Assembly (NCBI RefSeq): GCF_027744825.2
Contig: NC_071342.1
Span: 9,629,501-9,693,500 of the forward strand
Origin: Synchiropus splendidus
Lineage: Eukaryota; Chordata; Actinopteri; Syngnathiformes; Callionymidae
Direction of reading: 5' to 3'
DNA: 64,000 nt
This document shows positions 49,423 through 61,400 of the stretch, one piece after another. The notes below the pieces were generated by a model, which was not told where the DNA came from, ran no database searches, and worked only from the letters and a program-made list of their open reading frames with translations. The position numbers and the translations under genes were made by a program. Positions within the stretch are counted from its first letter, which is position 1. Each line of letters opens with the position of its first letter.

Positions 49423-52400
49423 ACTTAAAAAATGTTCTTGTGATTCTAGCAGTTTGGTGGCGGTTCTTGAAAATGCTTTAATATAGCTCATAGTAAATAT
49501 GTTTAAAAATGAGTTGTAGAAATGCAGCTATTAAAGTGCTAAACACAAAAAAAGGAAATAGAAAATGCAGGATAACTGATTGATATTAAAAACATTGAGC
49601 AACATCCGAATGTATCCGGCTTCCAAGGTAAGACCTGTATACCAAAGACCATCAACGCAGCTCTAAAAATACATTTTGGACTAAAAAGTTTGACGTTTGT
49701 TCAAGTTAGATTACACAGCTCTCAGTTTAAACTTCACAGGGTGCAAGTCAGACTAAACAAAGGAGGCTCTGTCTGAGTATGAATATAGACCAGGGTTACG
49801 CTGAGCCTCGGGGTGCAACAGTTAGTTCCCACTGTTGACTGTTATAAAGACCCTTCCCCCTATACCCAACTAAACACATACGCACAACACCCCCTCCATC
49901 CTCTCACCCTCACACCCCCTCTGTGGCCCCTAATGAGAGCATAATAAAAGCCACATGTCCAATGACTTTCAGCTGGCAGCCAATGAGCCAGCCTCTTCAG
50001 CCACCACTGGTCTGACCGATGAAAGGATGGGGTTAAAGTGCACATGAAGCTCATGCGGAACCAATATGTTGATGCAACAACCTCATAAACTTGCCATTGC
50101 AAAGCCAGTGTGACCTTGACTGTGTTCCACCACGAATCGTCGGATCCTCGAGGATATCAGGTGGCACTGGAGGTCAAACTGATCCAGGATTTACTCACTA
50201 ATGTTGTCATGACACTTAAATGCTCCACGCTAGTATTGCCATGAAGCCTTGCAGAGGGATTGAATAACAGGGATAGGGTCGAGAGGTCAAAGATACCAGA
50301 GAACGGTTGAACTCAAGTCACACCCCAAGCTCACTCACAAGGGAGCATTAATGGTTCGTTTTTCCAAATCCTTAGAGATAACAAAGAATCCAATAAAATG
50401 TTGATTCATATCTCACAGCTCAGTGCTGGAGAAGTGCACCACTTCGGGAAACATTTTTCTTCCTCAACAGAGGAAAGAATGAATTTCAATCATATTTTCA
50501 GGAAACGTTGACAACAGGACCAGAAAGGTGATAACACTTGGATAGTGTTGCAGACAACTATCTGGCTCCATGAAGCGTTAGAAGTATTTGTTACTTGCTG
50601 TATCGTAAAAACTGCAGCAGCTTCTTCTTCTTCTTCGCTTCTTCTGCAAAGCAACTGAAGGCAATAACTTGGGTAAAAATCTGTAAGTGCTTTTCTAGTT
50701 TTGGTCTTAGGTATAACAGAAAACCACTTCCATTTATAGCAAATTGCACTACTGCAGTGGAAAAAGTCCAAATAATGACTAGATTAGACCTCAAAAGAAA
50801 AGACCATAATACTTTAAACAACAAATAATCTCAAGATTATTGCCATGGTATTCATCAATCATCATCTCTATAAAGCAACAAGTTCAGCTCCATGTCTCCA
50901 AACAAGAAATATCAAGTACATGGCCAGATATGCAAGCAGTTTTCTTTTTTGGAGATAATGGAAAGATTGAAAGATTGAAAATCAGAAACTGCGGGTGTGA
51001 AACTCTGGAAGAAACTTACCTGAGAGAGGGTTCCGACCCAGAACCAGCACGTTTGGTAAAGGCATCATCACCAGCTGCTGCAGCGTCTCCTAGTGGGCAA
51101 CAGATGAGGCAGTCAGATTTCTCGAACAGTTATGTTCACTAACTTTTGTTGGTCGTGTGAAATGACAACAGCATGTGTAACAAATAAGCAAGACCGTGTT
51201 GAGTGGAAGGTCTGACACAGCGCTCAAGGCTACGCTGGCATGGGAGGTGGAAGCAGCAGATATCAAACTGAAACATCATCTCCAATCAAAGCTATAAAAT
51301 GTTCAAGTTGAGCCTCAGGCGAATGTCTCAACGATAGGATATATAGACGTACAGTCCGCCGAGGCTTGAGGAGATGACTCATATCAATCACCGGTACTGG
51401 GCAGCGATGACAGCCATGTCTTTTACCATAAAAGTCAGACACACTCTGAGGGCCAGTTTAAGACCCCTGGTGGAGACAGTATTTACCTCTACATATGGAT
51501 TTGAACTGCAAACCTTTCTAACTCATAGGTTGCCACAAAAACCACCATTCCACCATGCTACTGAAAATACATTTCATTTGACAAACACACAAATTCCAGC
51601 TAATTTGAGCAGCAAACGTCCAGACTTTCTGTAGATAAACAAACTTATGTGCGACAAAAAAACTGCCAGTGTTTTTCAAGTGCTTTTCATAGAGAAGTGT
51701 ATATTAAAATGTGAATAAAATTAAGATATTATTGATGGTTTCACCTTTGAGACATATTTAACCACGCCACTGAATGCAAAACGCTTTTATTCAAGCAGAA
51801 AGGAGATGAAGGTCAGTCCACTTGAATATTTCATGTCGACCTCATGTAGCGAACAGTTTGGACTCGTCTGAACTATTCAGTTTGTCAGATGTTCATGCAA
51901 GTCAAGGATTTTTTGAGCACCCCCCCTTTACCATCTGTTCTATACAAGAGCCATTACCTCATCACAGAGGTAGGAAAAAAGTCAAGGCAGGAAATCTGAC
52001 GTCACCTGATTTGATGAGTCATCTAAAATAAAACCAAAGTCTTCCAATATTTTTCTAAAATAAAACCACAAAAACAATGAATTTCAAACATAAATATTAC
52101 TTATAAAATGGATCTATTAGTTTCCTGCCTGACAACGGTGACTACAGTGCCAAGGAGTTGTTACACAAAGTAAAGTAAACTGTGAGCTGGCAGGGCTACA
52201 AGAGCTTACACTATCATACAGTGTTTATAATTACCCATAATTCTATTGATGATGGAGAGATACACGGCTAAAGAACTGCCTCACAATCATGGTTTTGCAT
52301 TGTTCACAAGGATTAAATGGGGTCACTAACAGAACACAATTTGCAGAGACTAAAATGATGTATGACGTATCTGAAGAAAAGCATTTTTTTTTAATTTCGC

Positions 52401-55400
52401 CTTTAAAGGGTTTATCAAAAACAGATTAAATTGCTTCTCTTTTATATAAGTCTCTGTACAATTCCTACAGACAACAAAGACAAGTTCCTTGTCGCCTTCT
52501 TTCTTGTTTGGGGGCAATAAAAATGCTGAGATTATTCCTTGAAAAACCAAATGTCATGTTATATCAAGAGACACAGCTGCAAGGCTAGTCAGGAAATGGA
52601 TGAACAGCTGTTTTGCAAGCCTAGCTTTTGATCCAGTTTCAAAAAAGATAGTATGAAACAAAGTGCCTCAAATGATACCTTGATTGTTGTTGCCATTTTT
52701 TTCAATCCACAGGAGATTGAAGTTCATTAACAACTTCCTACTGCTTATTCTGACAGAGAAACCGTAGGCAGTAAAGATGAAAACAGACTCAAAGATTGCC
52801 TCCTCCCCAGTATTCCATCTGGTAAATATGACAGTGTTGTCCTCAACAAAGCAGAGAAGCTAGTAAACAACCCCTCAAGGGACAATAACAAACATGTATG
52901 AATACTGACCCACACATACAGGAGAAGGAAACATAGATCATGTTTTAAATAACCTGTTCAAAGGTTGAGTGCAGTAAAACCCAGGGCAACATGAGGATCT
53001 CATGATCTCCTCTGATGTTTAACAGTGCTTCAAGCTGAGTAGAAACGAGGTCACACCAGACGACCTGGTTCCCCTTCATGCCAAAAGGTGATGCTGAAAG
53101 GACTGTTTTACTAACCCCATGACTTGGCACATGCAGAAAGAAACCCTGACTCAAGCGTGTCACAGTGATGCACTGCTCATGATCCTTGGGTGGTACTGAC
53201 TCCAAGACAGGCAAGGATCCTGCTTGCACAGCAAACAGATGCAGCCATAGAAAACGACAGGTGTGAGGGGAACAGGTGCTTCTAGACAAAGAAGTTTGTT
53301 TTGTTGCCAAACCTTCTGACTATAGACATTCTCAAGCCATCCCTTAGATTCTATCTCCACAGGCAATTTTTAAAAAATAACTGCCCTGCTTCTGCATGTG
53401 ACCTGTTGTCATGAAAACTAGTGTGCTCACTCAGAGACATGAGAACATGATGCAGCTTGAAGCATGAACAAGGCTGCTGATGTAGAACAAGAAAGGTAGT
53501 GACAGAAAAGAGCTTCAATTTCACTCAGGTGATGTGGATACACTAGATTCAAGATATGACATGCTACTTTTTCAACTTCTCATGAAATGACAATGTAGTG
53601 TAAAGAAATGAAAACGCAAGACACAATTCTCAATTCAGCTGAATTGCTAGACTGAACGCAAACCAAACTGAAAATATAATCAAAAGGCCTATTTTTGGAG
53701 GTGGGGTCAGAGCCGCTGACTGTCTTTCGTGGTCTCACTCTGCTTGATTCTTCCCTCTTCAAGGCCTTGAATGTGATCCCAAACATGGCTGGAGCCCTTC
53801 ATCACGTCCTGTTTATCATACGTGTGTGAGGTAACTAGGAGTTAACATGCATGGTTAGGTGCATTTTTTAAATTCGATTTCTACTAGCACATGCATCAAC
53901 TTATTTGTTGGCATGAGAATTGCAGAACAGTTAAATTGAAACAAAATTCCATGGTCCCAATAAGCTTGAGAGAAATGGGCGGAAGGGAAATTCCAAGGGG
54001 TCACTGGAATGTTAGGCAGGGAAGATTGGTGGGATGGTTGTCGTCAAGGGGCGGGCGACTAGTACACTGAACAACTGTACTACCTGATCATTAATATAAG
54101 AATATAATGTTTACCAAGTACGCACAATGAAATTGTGAATTTAAGAGTTTAAGAGTAAACAGTGTTGTTCTCAGCATACTTTACCTAATATCAAACCAAC
54201 GATTCAGATCTGAAATAATCCCAAGTATCTCAAAACTCCATATTTCATATGCACCAAATTGAAAGGCTGAATTCAGTGAAATAATTTTGACAACACATAA
54301 AGTAAAGCCAATGGCAGATAATTTTGAAGGTGACTGGGAAGCGCTTTGAGGATTAGCAGCAGGCTAATAACAAACTACAGTGGATTAATATTTCCCCAAG
54401 ATTAGCAGGCGCAGGCTTAGCACTCATACATTAAACATGGACACTGCAGGAGCAGCCACACTGAGCATGTCATCATGGCGACGAGAGCAAGCCAAGCATC
54501 CACGTGTAACAGAGGACTTCTGCAGTCAAGACCCATCATCTCGTCAACCTAAAGCGTTCCACGGGTGTCACTTGTAGCCTCAAAAGTGAAGACAGAGTAG
54601 ACGAACACTCTGTGTAACGGATCGATGATGAAGAAGGATGAGAGGATGAAAGAGAAGCCATCACTTCTTACTCCGGGCACGCAGCACTCCTCTCCTCCTC
54701 TCTCTCTCCTCGACATTTTTCCTCCCCCACTCGCCTCCTCTGACACTACACTGCTGTATTATTGATTCCTTGAGGATCCACAGCCCCTCAACTCTGGCTC
54801 ATCTTCCATCCCTCTGAGATTTTTAGACAGATTGATAGATTGTGGTTTAGTTGGAGGGGGATGTTTCAATCGCATCTCAGACTGGATACGCTCACATTAC
54901 CAGGCATGCCTGATCTGCTGGGGAGTTCTCCAAGATGTATAAGGAAGAATAAGGCCCAGTCACTATGTGTGGAGAATAAAAGACTTTCAATAGACTTTAA
55001 AAGTGAAGAACATGTGAGTGCAACCAAAATTAGATCACTTCAGCTGGACGACTTCATTTACTTGAGAATTACAACCATGAATACAGCTTCTCACAGAGAT
55101 TAGATTAATTTAATTCCTCATCGTAAATCAGTAAAAAAGAATTGAATTCAAACTGAGCTGGTCATTTCAAAACAACTAACAACTTTGCATGGATGCAAGC
55201 ACTTTAATTTGGGAATAAAAAGCTTCCCTTTAGTCTTGAAAATATGACAGAGCTTCTTTCTTTTCTTCCAAGCCATCAATGCTCATCCTAGCCAGTCTAT
55301 TAAGAGCTGATAGACTTGCAAAAACATATTGATCCAGCTCATCCTGCCCAGGGAGTCAAGGAATTCCTCCCGTGTCAGAACATAAAGAGCAATTGAAAGC

Positions 55401-58400
55401 GAATAACAACCATCATCACCCCAGCTTTTTGTCTTCCATCAGCTATGAGCTGATCAGACAAAGAATAAAAGATTCTGCGGATCGAAACTGCAGCCTGGAA
55501 GATTACACCTTACACACACAAAACACTTGGTGGTCAGTAGGAAGATATGATAAATTATTACTGTTGCAGGAGAGGAACGGTTTTAATAACACTCTGTCTG
55601 GACACACACTCTCACTCGCGTACACCTGCATCCCTCTTCAGCACTAGTTCCAGAATTGTCCATAAGAAGGAGCTAAATGTGCACCAGCGGAGTCGAGAGC
55701 GATATTTCGCTGCACATGCACGGGACAAAAAGCAGGAATCACACCCATACTGCAGACATGAAGTGTTGCCATGGAAACGAAGAAGTGGGTTTATTCTCCC
55801 CATGCTGACACATACAGAACAAAACATGTGGGAACACACACGAGCCGTCTCCCGGCGATAACACTGCAGACTTCTCTCCAGTTACAAAAAAACATGCAGC
55901 GACAGTCAAGTGGTGAAGGACATCACAGCAACAATGGGAACAAGAGCACTTCCTCTTCTGACAAACAATATTTCTCATCACATCAGCACATGAATGTAGA
56001 CAACTCGAGCTTCCTGCTGGATGTTATGTATTAGCCGAGGACACAAAAGAGGTTTTAATCGCTGCAAAACCAAATGAGGGCAGTGAAAGACAGATAGCAA
56101 CGATGCTAATTCATTATTATACAGTGCTCCTGTTGTTAAATAACAGAGCCAGCGCTGCAATAAGTGATGCACAAACAAATAATATACAAAATCTTCCAGT
56201 CCAGTACTAATGTTTGTACATGTGCTAAAGCTAACACAACAAATTGGTCTGTTCATTCAACACAAAATCAAGTGCTACCATAATTTTAATCCATTAATTA
56301 TGACCAAATAAGTCAATGATAAAACAAAACAGTTTTAATGAGATTAAATAAAAACACAATGAAACGTCAATAAATAAAAGGTGTTTGTATCAATTGGGGT
56401 TGTAAATAATGGACACTGATCTTTTTTTTTAGCGCCATGTCGTGACGACTGAAGACAGATTGACATGGTTTGTTTATCTCAAATTTGTTACTTCCTGTGT
56501 GAAATCCGTCACAGCATTTAGTTAGTCAATATTTGCATGGAAAAAAAATGCATCACGCACAACGCTACCTCTCTGACAGTCGTGCTACTGCACAGAGTTG
56601 AATTAGCCAAAGCTCACTGATGACAGGACTGTAATGCACCTCATCAACATGAAACATGAACATTTTAAAGGCTGCTTCATGAAGTACAGTGGATTGAGCT
56701 AAATATACATATATTACATATTTTTTCTATAAAACAGTCATGACACAAATTTACCTTTTCATTTCGGTAAGAAAAACACCAGGTAAATTCCATAGTAAAT
56801 CCGTAATATAGTGGTGCTTTTTCCAACCAACCACACTGAAACATTTCTGAATCCGTTTTCAATTCCACACACATTTCTGGTATTCTGCTGTGCCCCCTGT
56901 ATCGACAGATTGACAGCACTAGATTGGTATTGGACCCTAATGTCAAAACATAGTCAGGACAGCAAAGGCTGCCAAAGCAGTTTTAAAAATATCAAATTCC
57001 CAAAAGTTCGCATAAGTGTGCCAGGTGTTCTATAAATCCACCCATAAGCTTAAAAAAGGACTCCAGTGAGCTCAGCGGCCTAATTAGGTTTGGGATCCAC
57101 CGTTTGCTTCACAGTAAAGGTGCAGTAAAAGAAGAGCAGCAGTCGTGATCCACTGATCAGCAGATGGAGGCATCATCTCTGACACCAGGAGGAGGAGAAA
57201 ACGAGCCATTAGTACGAGACTTCTTTTGTTCTCTGCTGATAGCGATCAGCTAGAGTGCTTTTTACACGATCACCCTGGGGCAGAATGAGGGGACAGGCTG
57301 GTCCTGCTGTTCTGCTCCAAAGGTGGAGGCAAGTTGGATGGTAAGAGAGGCGATTACTCTTCGAGAAGCCAACTCAATAAAAGAAATTCTATCTTACCTA
57401 CAAGTTTTTTCAACACGGATGATAAAAATAACAAATGGACTCATTTGTTAGCCCATGATATTTGAGACAGGAAGGAATTAATCTTGAAGAGGTATGTGAA
57501 TATCATTGTTTTGATTCAATATGTTGAAGAATGTCCACTGGACCACGAGTCTCAGTCTTCATTCGTCAACAAGAGATGAGCCATATTTGGACAAATTTCG
57601 AACTACTTAGGGCTCAAAAAGCGAGGACCTTGGATCCCAATTTGAGGCAGTTAAAAAATGTTTTATCTGCCACGACATTAAAGAAAGGGCGCAACAGTGA
57701 ACAGCAATAGGAAAGCAGAATTACACTTCTTCCCTCTCCATCAACTGTCTGCTATTGGAGCTGAAAATAGCCCAGTTTTAACACATGGGAACCCGCTCTC
57801 CCGCACAGTTGGCAGGAACATCACAGTAGGCACTAAAAGAAGGGCTTGCACAAACCCTTATGAACCCAAACATTTTCCACATGAGGTCCTGGTCATATGG
57901 TGTGGTAGGTAAATTGTTCTTAGACTACAGGGGAAGTCAAGAAACTCAAATGGAATAAGCAGGAATAACAAGGTTGGTTTGCTCATTGGTTTACGGGCAA
58001 AGATCACCATTGGCACGGCCCACCAAGAACTGCTTGATCCAGTCACATTCGCGAGTCAGTTCACAGGTCACAACACGAGCATGTTGGTAAGAGCTAACAC
58101 GAGGACAACACCTACAGAGTATCCAATTGGAAAGATTCAAACTGGATTCAACATCAATCCGATTCCCTAGGTTGCTGTTGTCACATAACAATGTTGTCAT
58201 TGTTATAGCTGCTGTATCATCAAAGAAACATTCTAACCAGTTACCATGTGAGTCTGCAGCATGAAAACATGCCCGCAGCTCAAGCACATGCCCCAATAAA
58301 CTGATTTGTTCACCAGAATCAGCAGGACCAAAAAGGGAAAATCCTGCATGATATAGATAAAAACACTGTCGACCACCAGCGACTATAACAATTCAGTCAA

Positions 58401-61400
58401 GTATGATGCCTTGCTGGATGATTTCTTGTAATGCAAATCCTAGTATGAATTGGTTTGTTTTTTGCATTTCAATGTCACTCAGTCTCAGCTACAGAGCGGC
58501 ATTGAGAAGCTTTAACATCAGCAGAGTCTGCATTCCCAGACAAAAAGAAGAAAAATAAAAATACCTGCCCCTTCTGAAAACGCTGGCTTAAAAGCACAAG
58601 ATGACAAGCAACAAACAGATCAGAGGATATCATGCCATTTCCTTTTCTGGGCTCACATCCAGGATCACTGGTTGCAAAAAGAATCAACGCACCATTTCAA
58701 TTAATACTTTCAACTTTCTTCACAAGAAGCATAAGCAATACTGTTATCAACCATCTGGACACTACAGCCCCATGATCAAGGTTCTGCAATATTTCAGAAG
58801 GAATTTAAGACTATCCAACGAGCATTTCTGACTAGCATGCAGTTCCAAATCTCCTACTGAACCAAATGCTTGAAGAAAACAAACTACCAAGAACAAACAC
58901 AAGACCTTGCACTGAGGAAATGAGAAGCGTGTACAGCACTATAAGTGAAATTGAATGAACACTAGCTAAACAAGATTTAAACAATGACACTTTTTTTAAC
59001 AAAGAAATTAAAATACATTTTCAATTCCTTGTATTTAACTCAACAAGACTCTACCTTGCTAACAATGTTTTGGACTGATCTGTAATTACCTGGCAACTGC
59101 TTTCTCAATTCAACCTGTAATTTTAGAATAAATAGTAAGCAACAAAAAAAGATCAAATGAAACATTCCGCCTAACAAAATCATCCAAAAAGAAGAGATAA
59201 TTTGATCAGAACTGGAGGGCACTGAATTTGTTTCACATTGGTCTTTGACTGCAGGAACAAACACATCTCCAATCTTCATTTCCTTGCATGGATTTTGGGG
59301 CCAGGCAGTCTTCACATGAATGGTAGCCTCTGTTGCCCTCGGAGGAATCCAAACAGCAGCCTCACCACCACACCTCAAACCAAACTGCTGGTATAGAGCA
59401 GCTCTTATTCTCGCATGCAAATAGTTGAATAAGAAGTCTGCTTCAGAATTGTATTTTAAAGAAGCAGAAGCTAAAGAACACAGATAGAAAGCAGTAGCTG
59501 CAAAGCACACACCACGGACCTACATTTCATTCCACAGGGATTCACTTATCAAGATCTCTGAAGAGCTATAAGCCTAAAAGAATTTGGTTCAGCTGGCTGA
59601 GGTCCTAACTTACACCTCCCCAAAGAGCCTGAGACCATGGACACAAAATTAAAAAGAGGCCCAGTGCCTATTTGGACTGACCTGCGGAAAAATTAAAGCT
59701 TGACTGGACTGCAGTGAATGCATGATTCAGTGAGTGAGGAAGACACATCACGGTCAAGGCTGGAAAAAATTGAACTTCTATACGGTTGAAAACACCTAAC
59801 ACAACCTGCATCAAGGACAAGTTACTCCATGGTTTTCAATCTATAAAATAGACCAGGAGTGGGAACAAAATGTTAGAGTCATTGAGTTATGACCATACGC
59901 TTTGATGTGCACCATAATGTCATACTCCAACCCCATGTCATAAATACATGGATTAACAAATACATTCACAGGTGAACAACTACAATCTGTTCTCCATACT
60001 CACGAATCAAAGACTGTCTAGACGCTGAACTCCTCCATCACAATCCACTGTAATAGAGACTTCCACCCAACATGCACATAATCCCTTGGCTGCCACAAGG
60101 CTCAGAAACAAAGAAATCCAACCCATTATTGAATTTCTAGAGCGCATGAAATGAGTCTGCACAACTCCTGAGAAAAGTCAATTTCCTCACATTCCCCATG
60201 AGAGAGAAATGAGACATCATGAACACATGCTTGGGTTACATTCTTAAGAACACAAAAGCACAGAATTGTGGAGAGGAAATCTGGGAAATGAGTGGATCAG
60301 CTCAGGGAAGGCTTTAGATGAGCGTCTCAGAAGAGGCTCACGAGTGTCTGTCGAAGCTCGAAATGGTTCAATGAATGACTTCTTTCATCTGAGAATCAAA
60401 TTTAGTCCAGCCTTTCTCAATTACTTATAGACACTCAACGCAATGGAACCTTTGAAGGGCAGGCGTTTTGCTAGTGGTGTTCTTCAAATTAAGTTTAAAC
60501 AAAAACCTAGCAGAGAAGATTACTCTGCCTTGCTTTACCTATTAAGAATGGGTGTCAGACTGATTCGCTGAATTGAAGAAGCCAGCCGTGACCACGTCAA
60601 GTCTCTTGAAAGTGCTGAGTACAATAATGGGAAAACCTGGTAAGTCAATTAGCGATCCGGCAAGCTGAAACGCACATGTGACAAGGTCACCGCAGAAGGG
60701 AAAAAAAGACCAGTCTGTGCTGCATGTATAGTACATCAGAGCCAACCACTGCTCAACAGAAGTGAGCACATTTTCCAACAATTCCAAGAGCCAAACAAAC
60801 TGTTCTTGACACACAAGTTGTTCTCTTTTCCATTACAAACTGTAATAATTAGGTTATTATTACAGGGAAAACACACACCCATGGATAAATCTGTTCATTC
60901 CATGTAGAATAGACGACCATCCAACTGTCAAAAGTACCATTATTTTGCCTGTATGTGGAATTGCATGCAGAGATCGTTGGTGGGCCATATAGCTTGTCGT
61001 GTGGGTGTGGGGGGAGGTTAACTTGTAGGTGGTCTCTGTGAAACAGTTTGTAGTGTGACACTAGCGTGACCGGCAAAGCCACATGGGACATAGCAATGAT
61101 TAACACAACACAATAAAGCATCTTTCCATACATTGCTGTATCCAAGACCAAGACAAAATACAGGTCAAGGAGAACAAATATGGTCCTTTTCTGTTCTGTT
61201 TGGACCTTGCACACACCACCTTCAGATTGGGAGAAGGTCACACATCAACATTGTCAGTCAGACTCCGCAGCACCATTTTGCTTAATGTACAACCAACGCA
61301 AACTGTTTGGTCATACATTGGACACAATTGTGGCATTTAAAATTGAGCGTCCCTAGTTTAAACGATTTTGAATTTCATTTCAACCTCATGTATTTTAAGT

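Larger units (their letters stand above)
45140..51019 (-). other. ccdc88a: girdin intron, 5.9 kb
   Basis: Contains a repeat fragment (46300-46545) and an (AT)29 microsatellite. No nested gene recognised. Confidence 0.6.
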
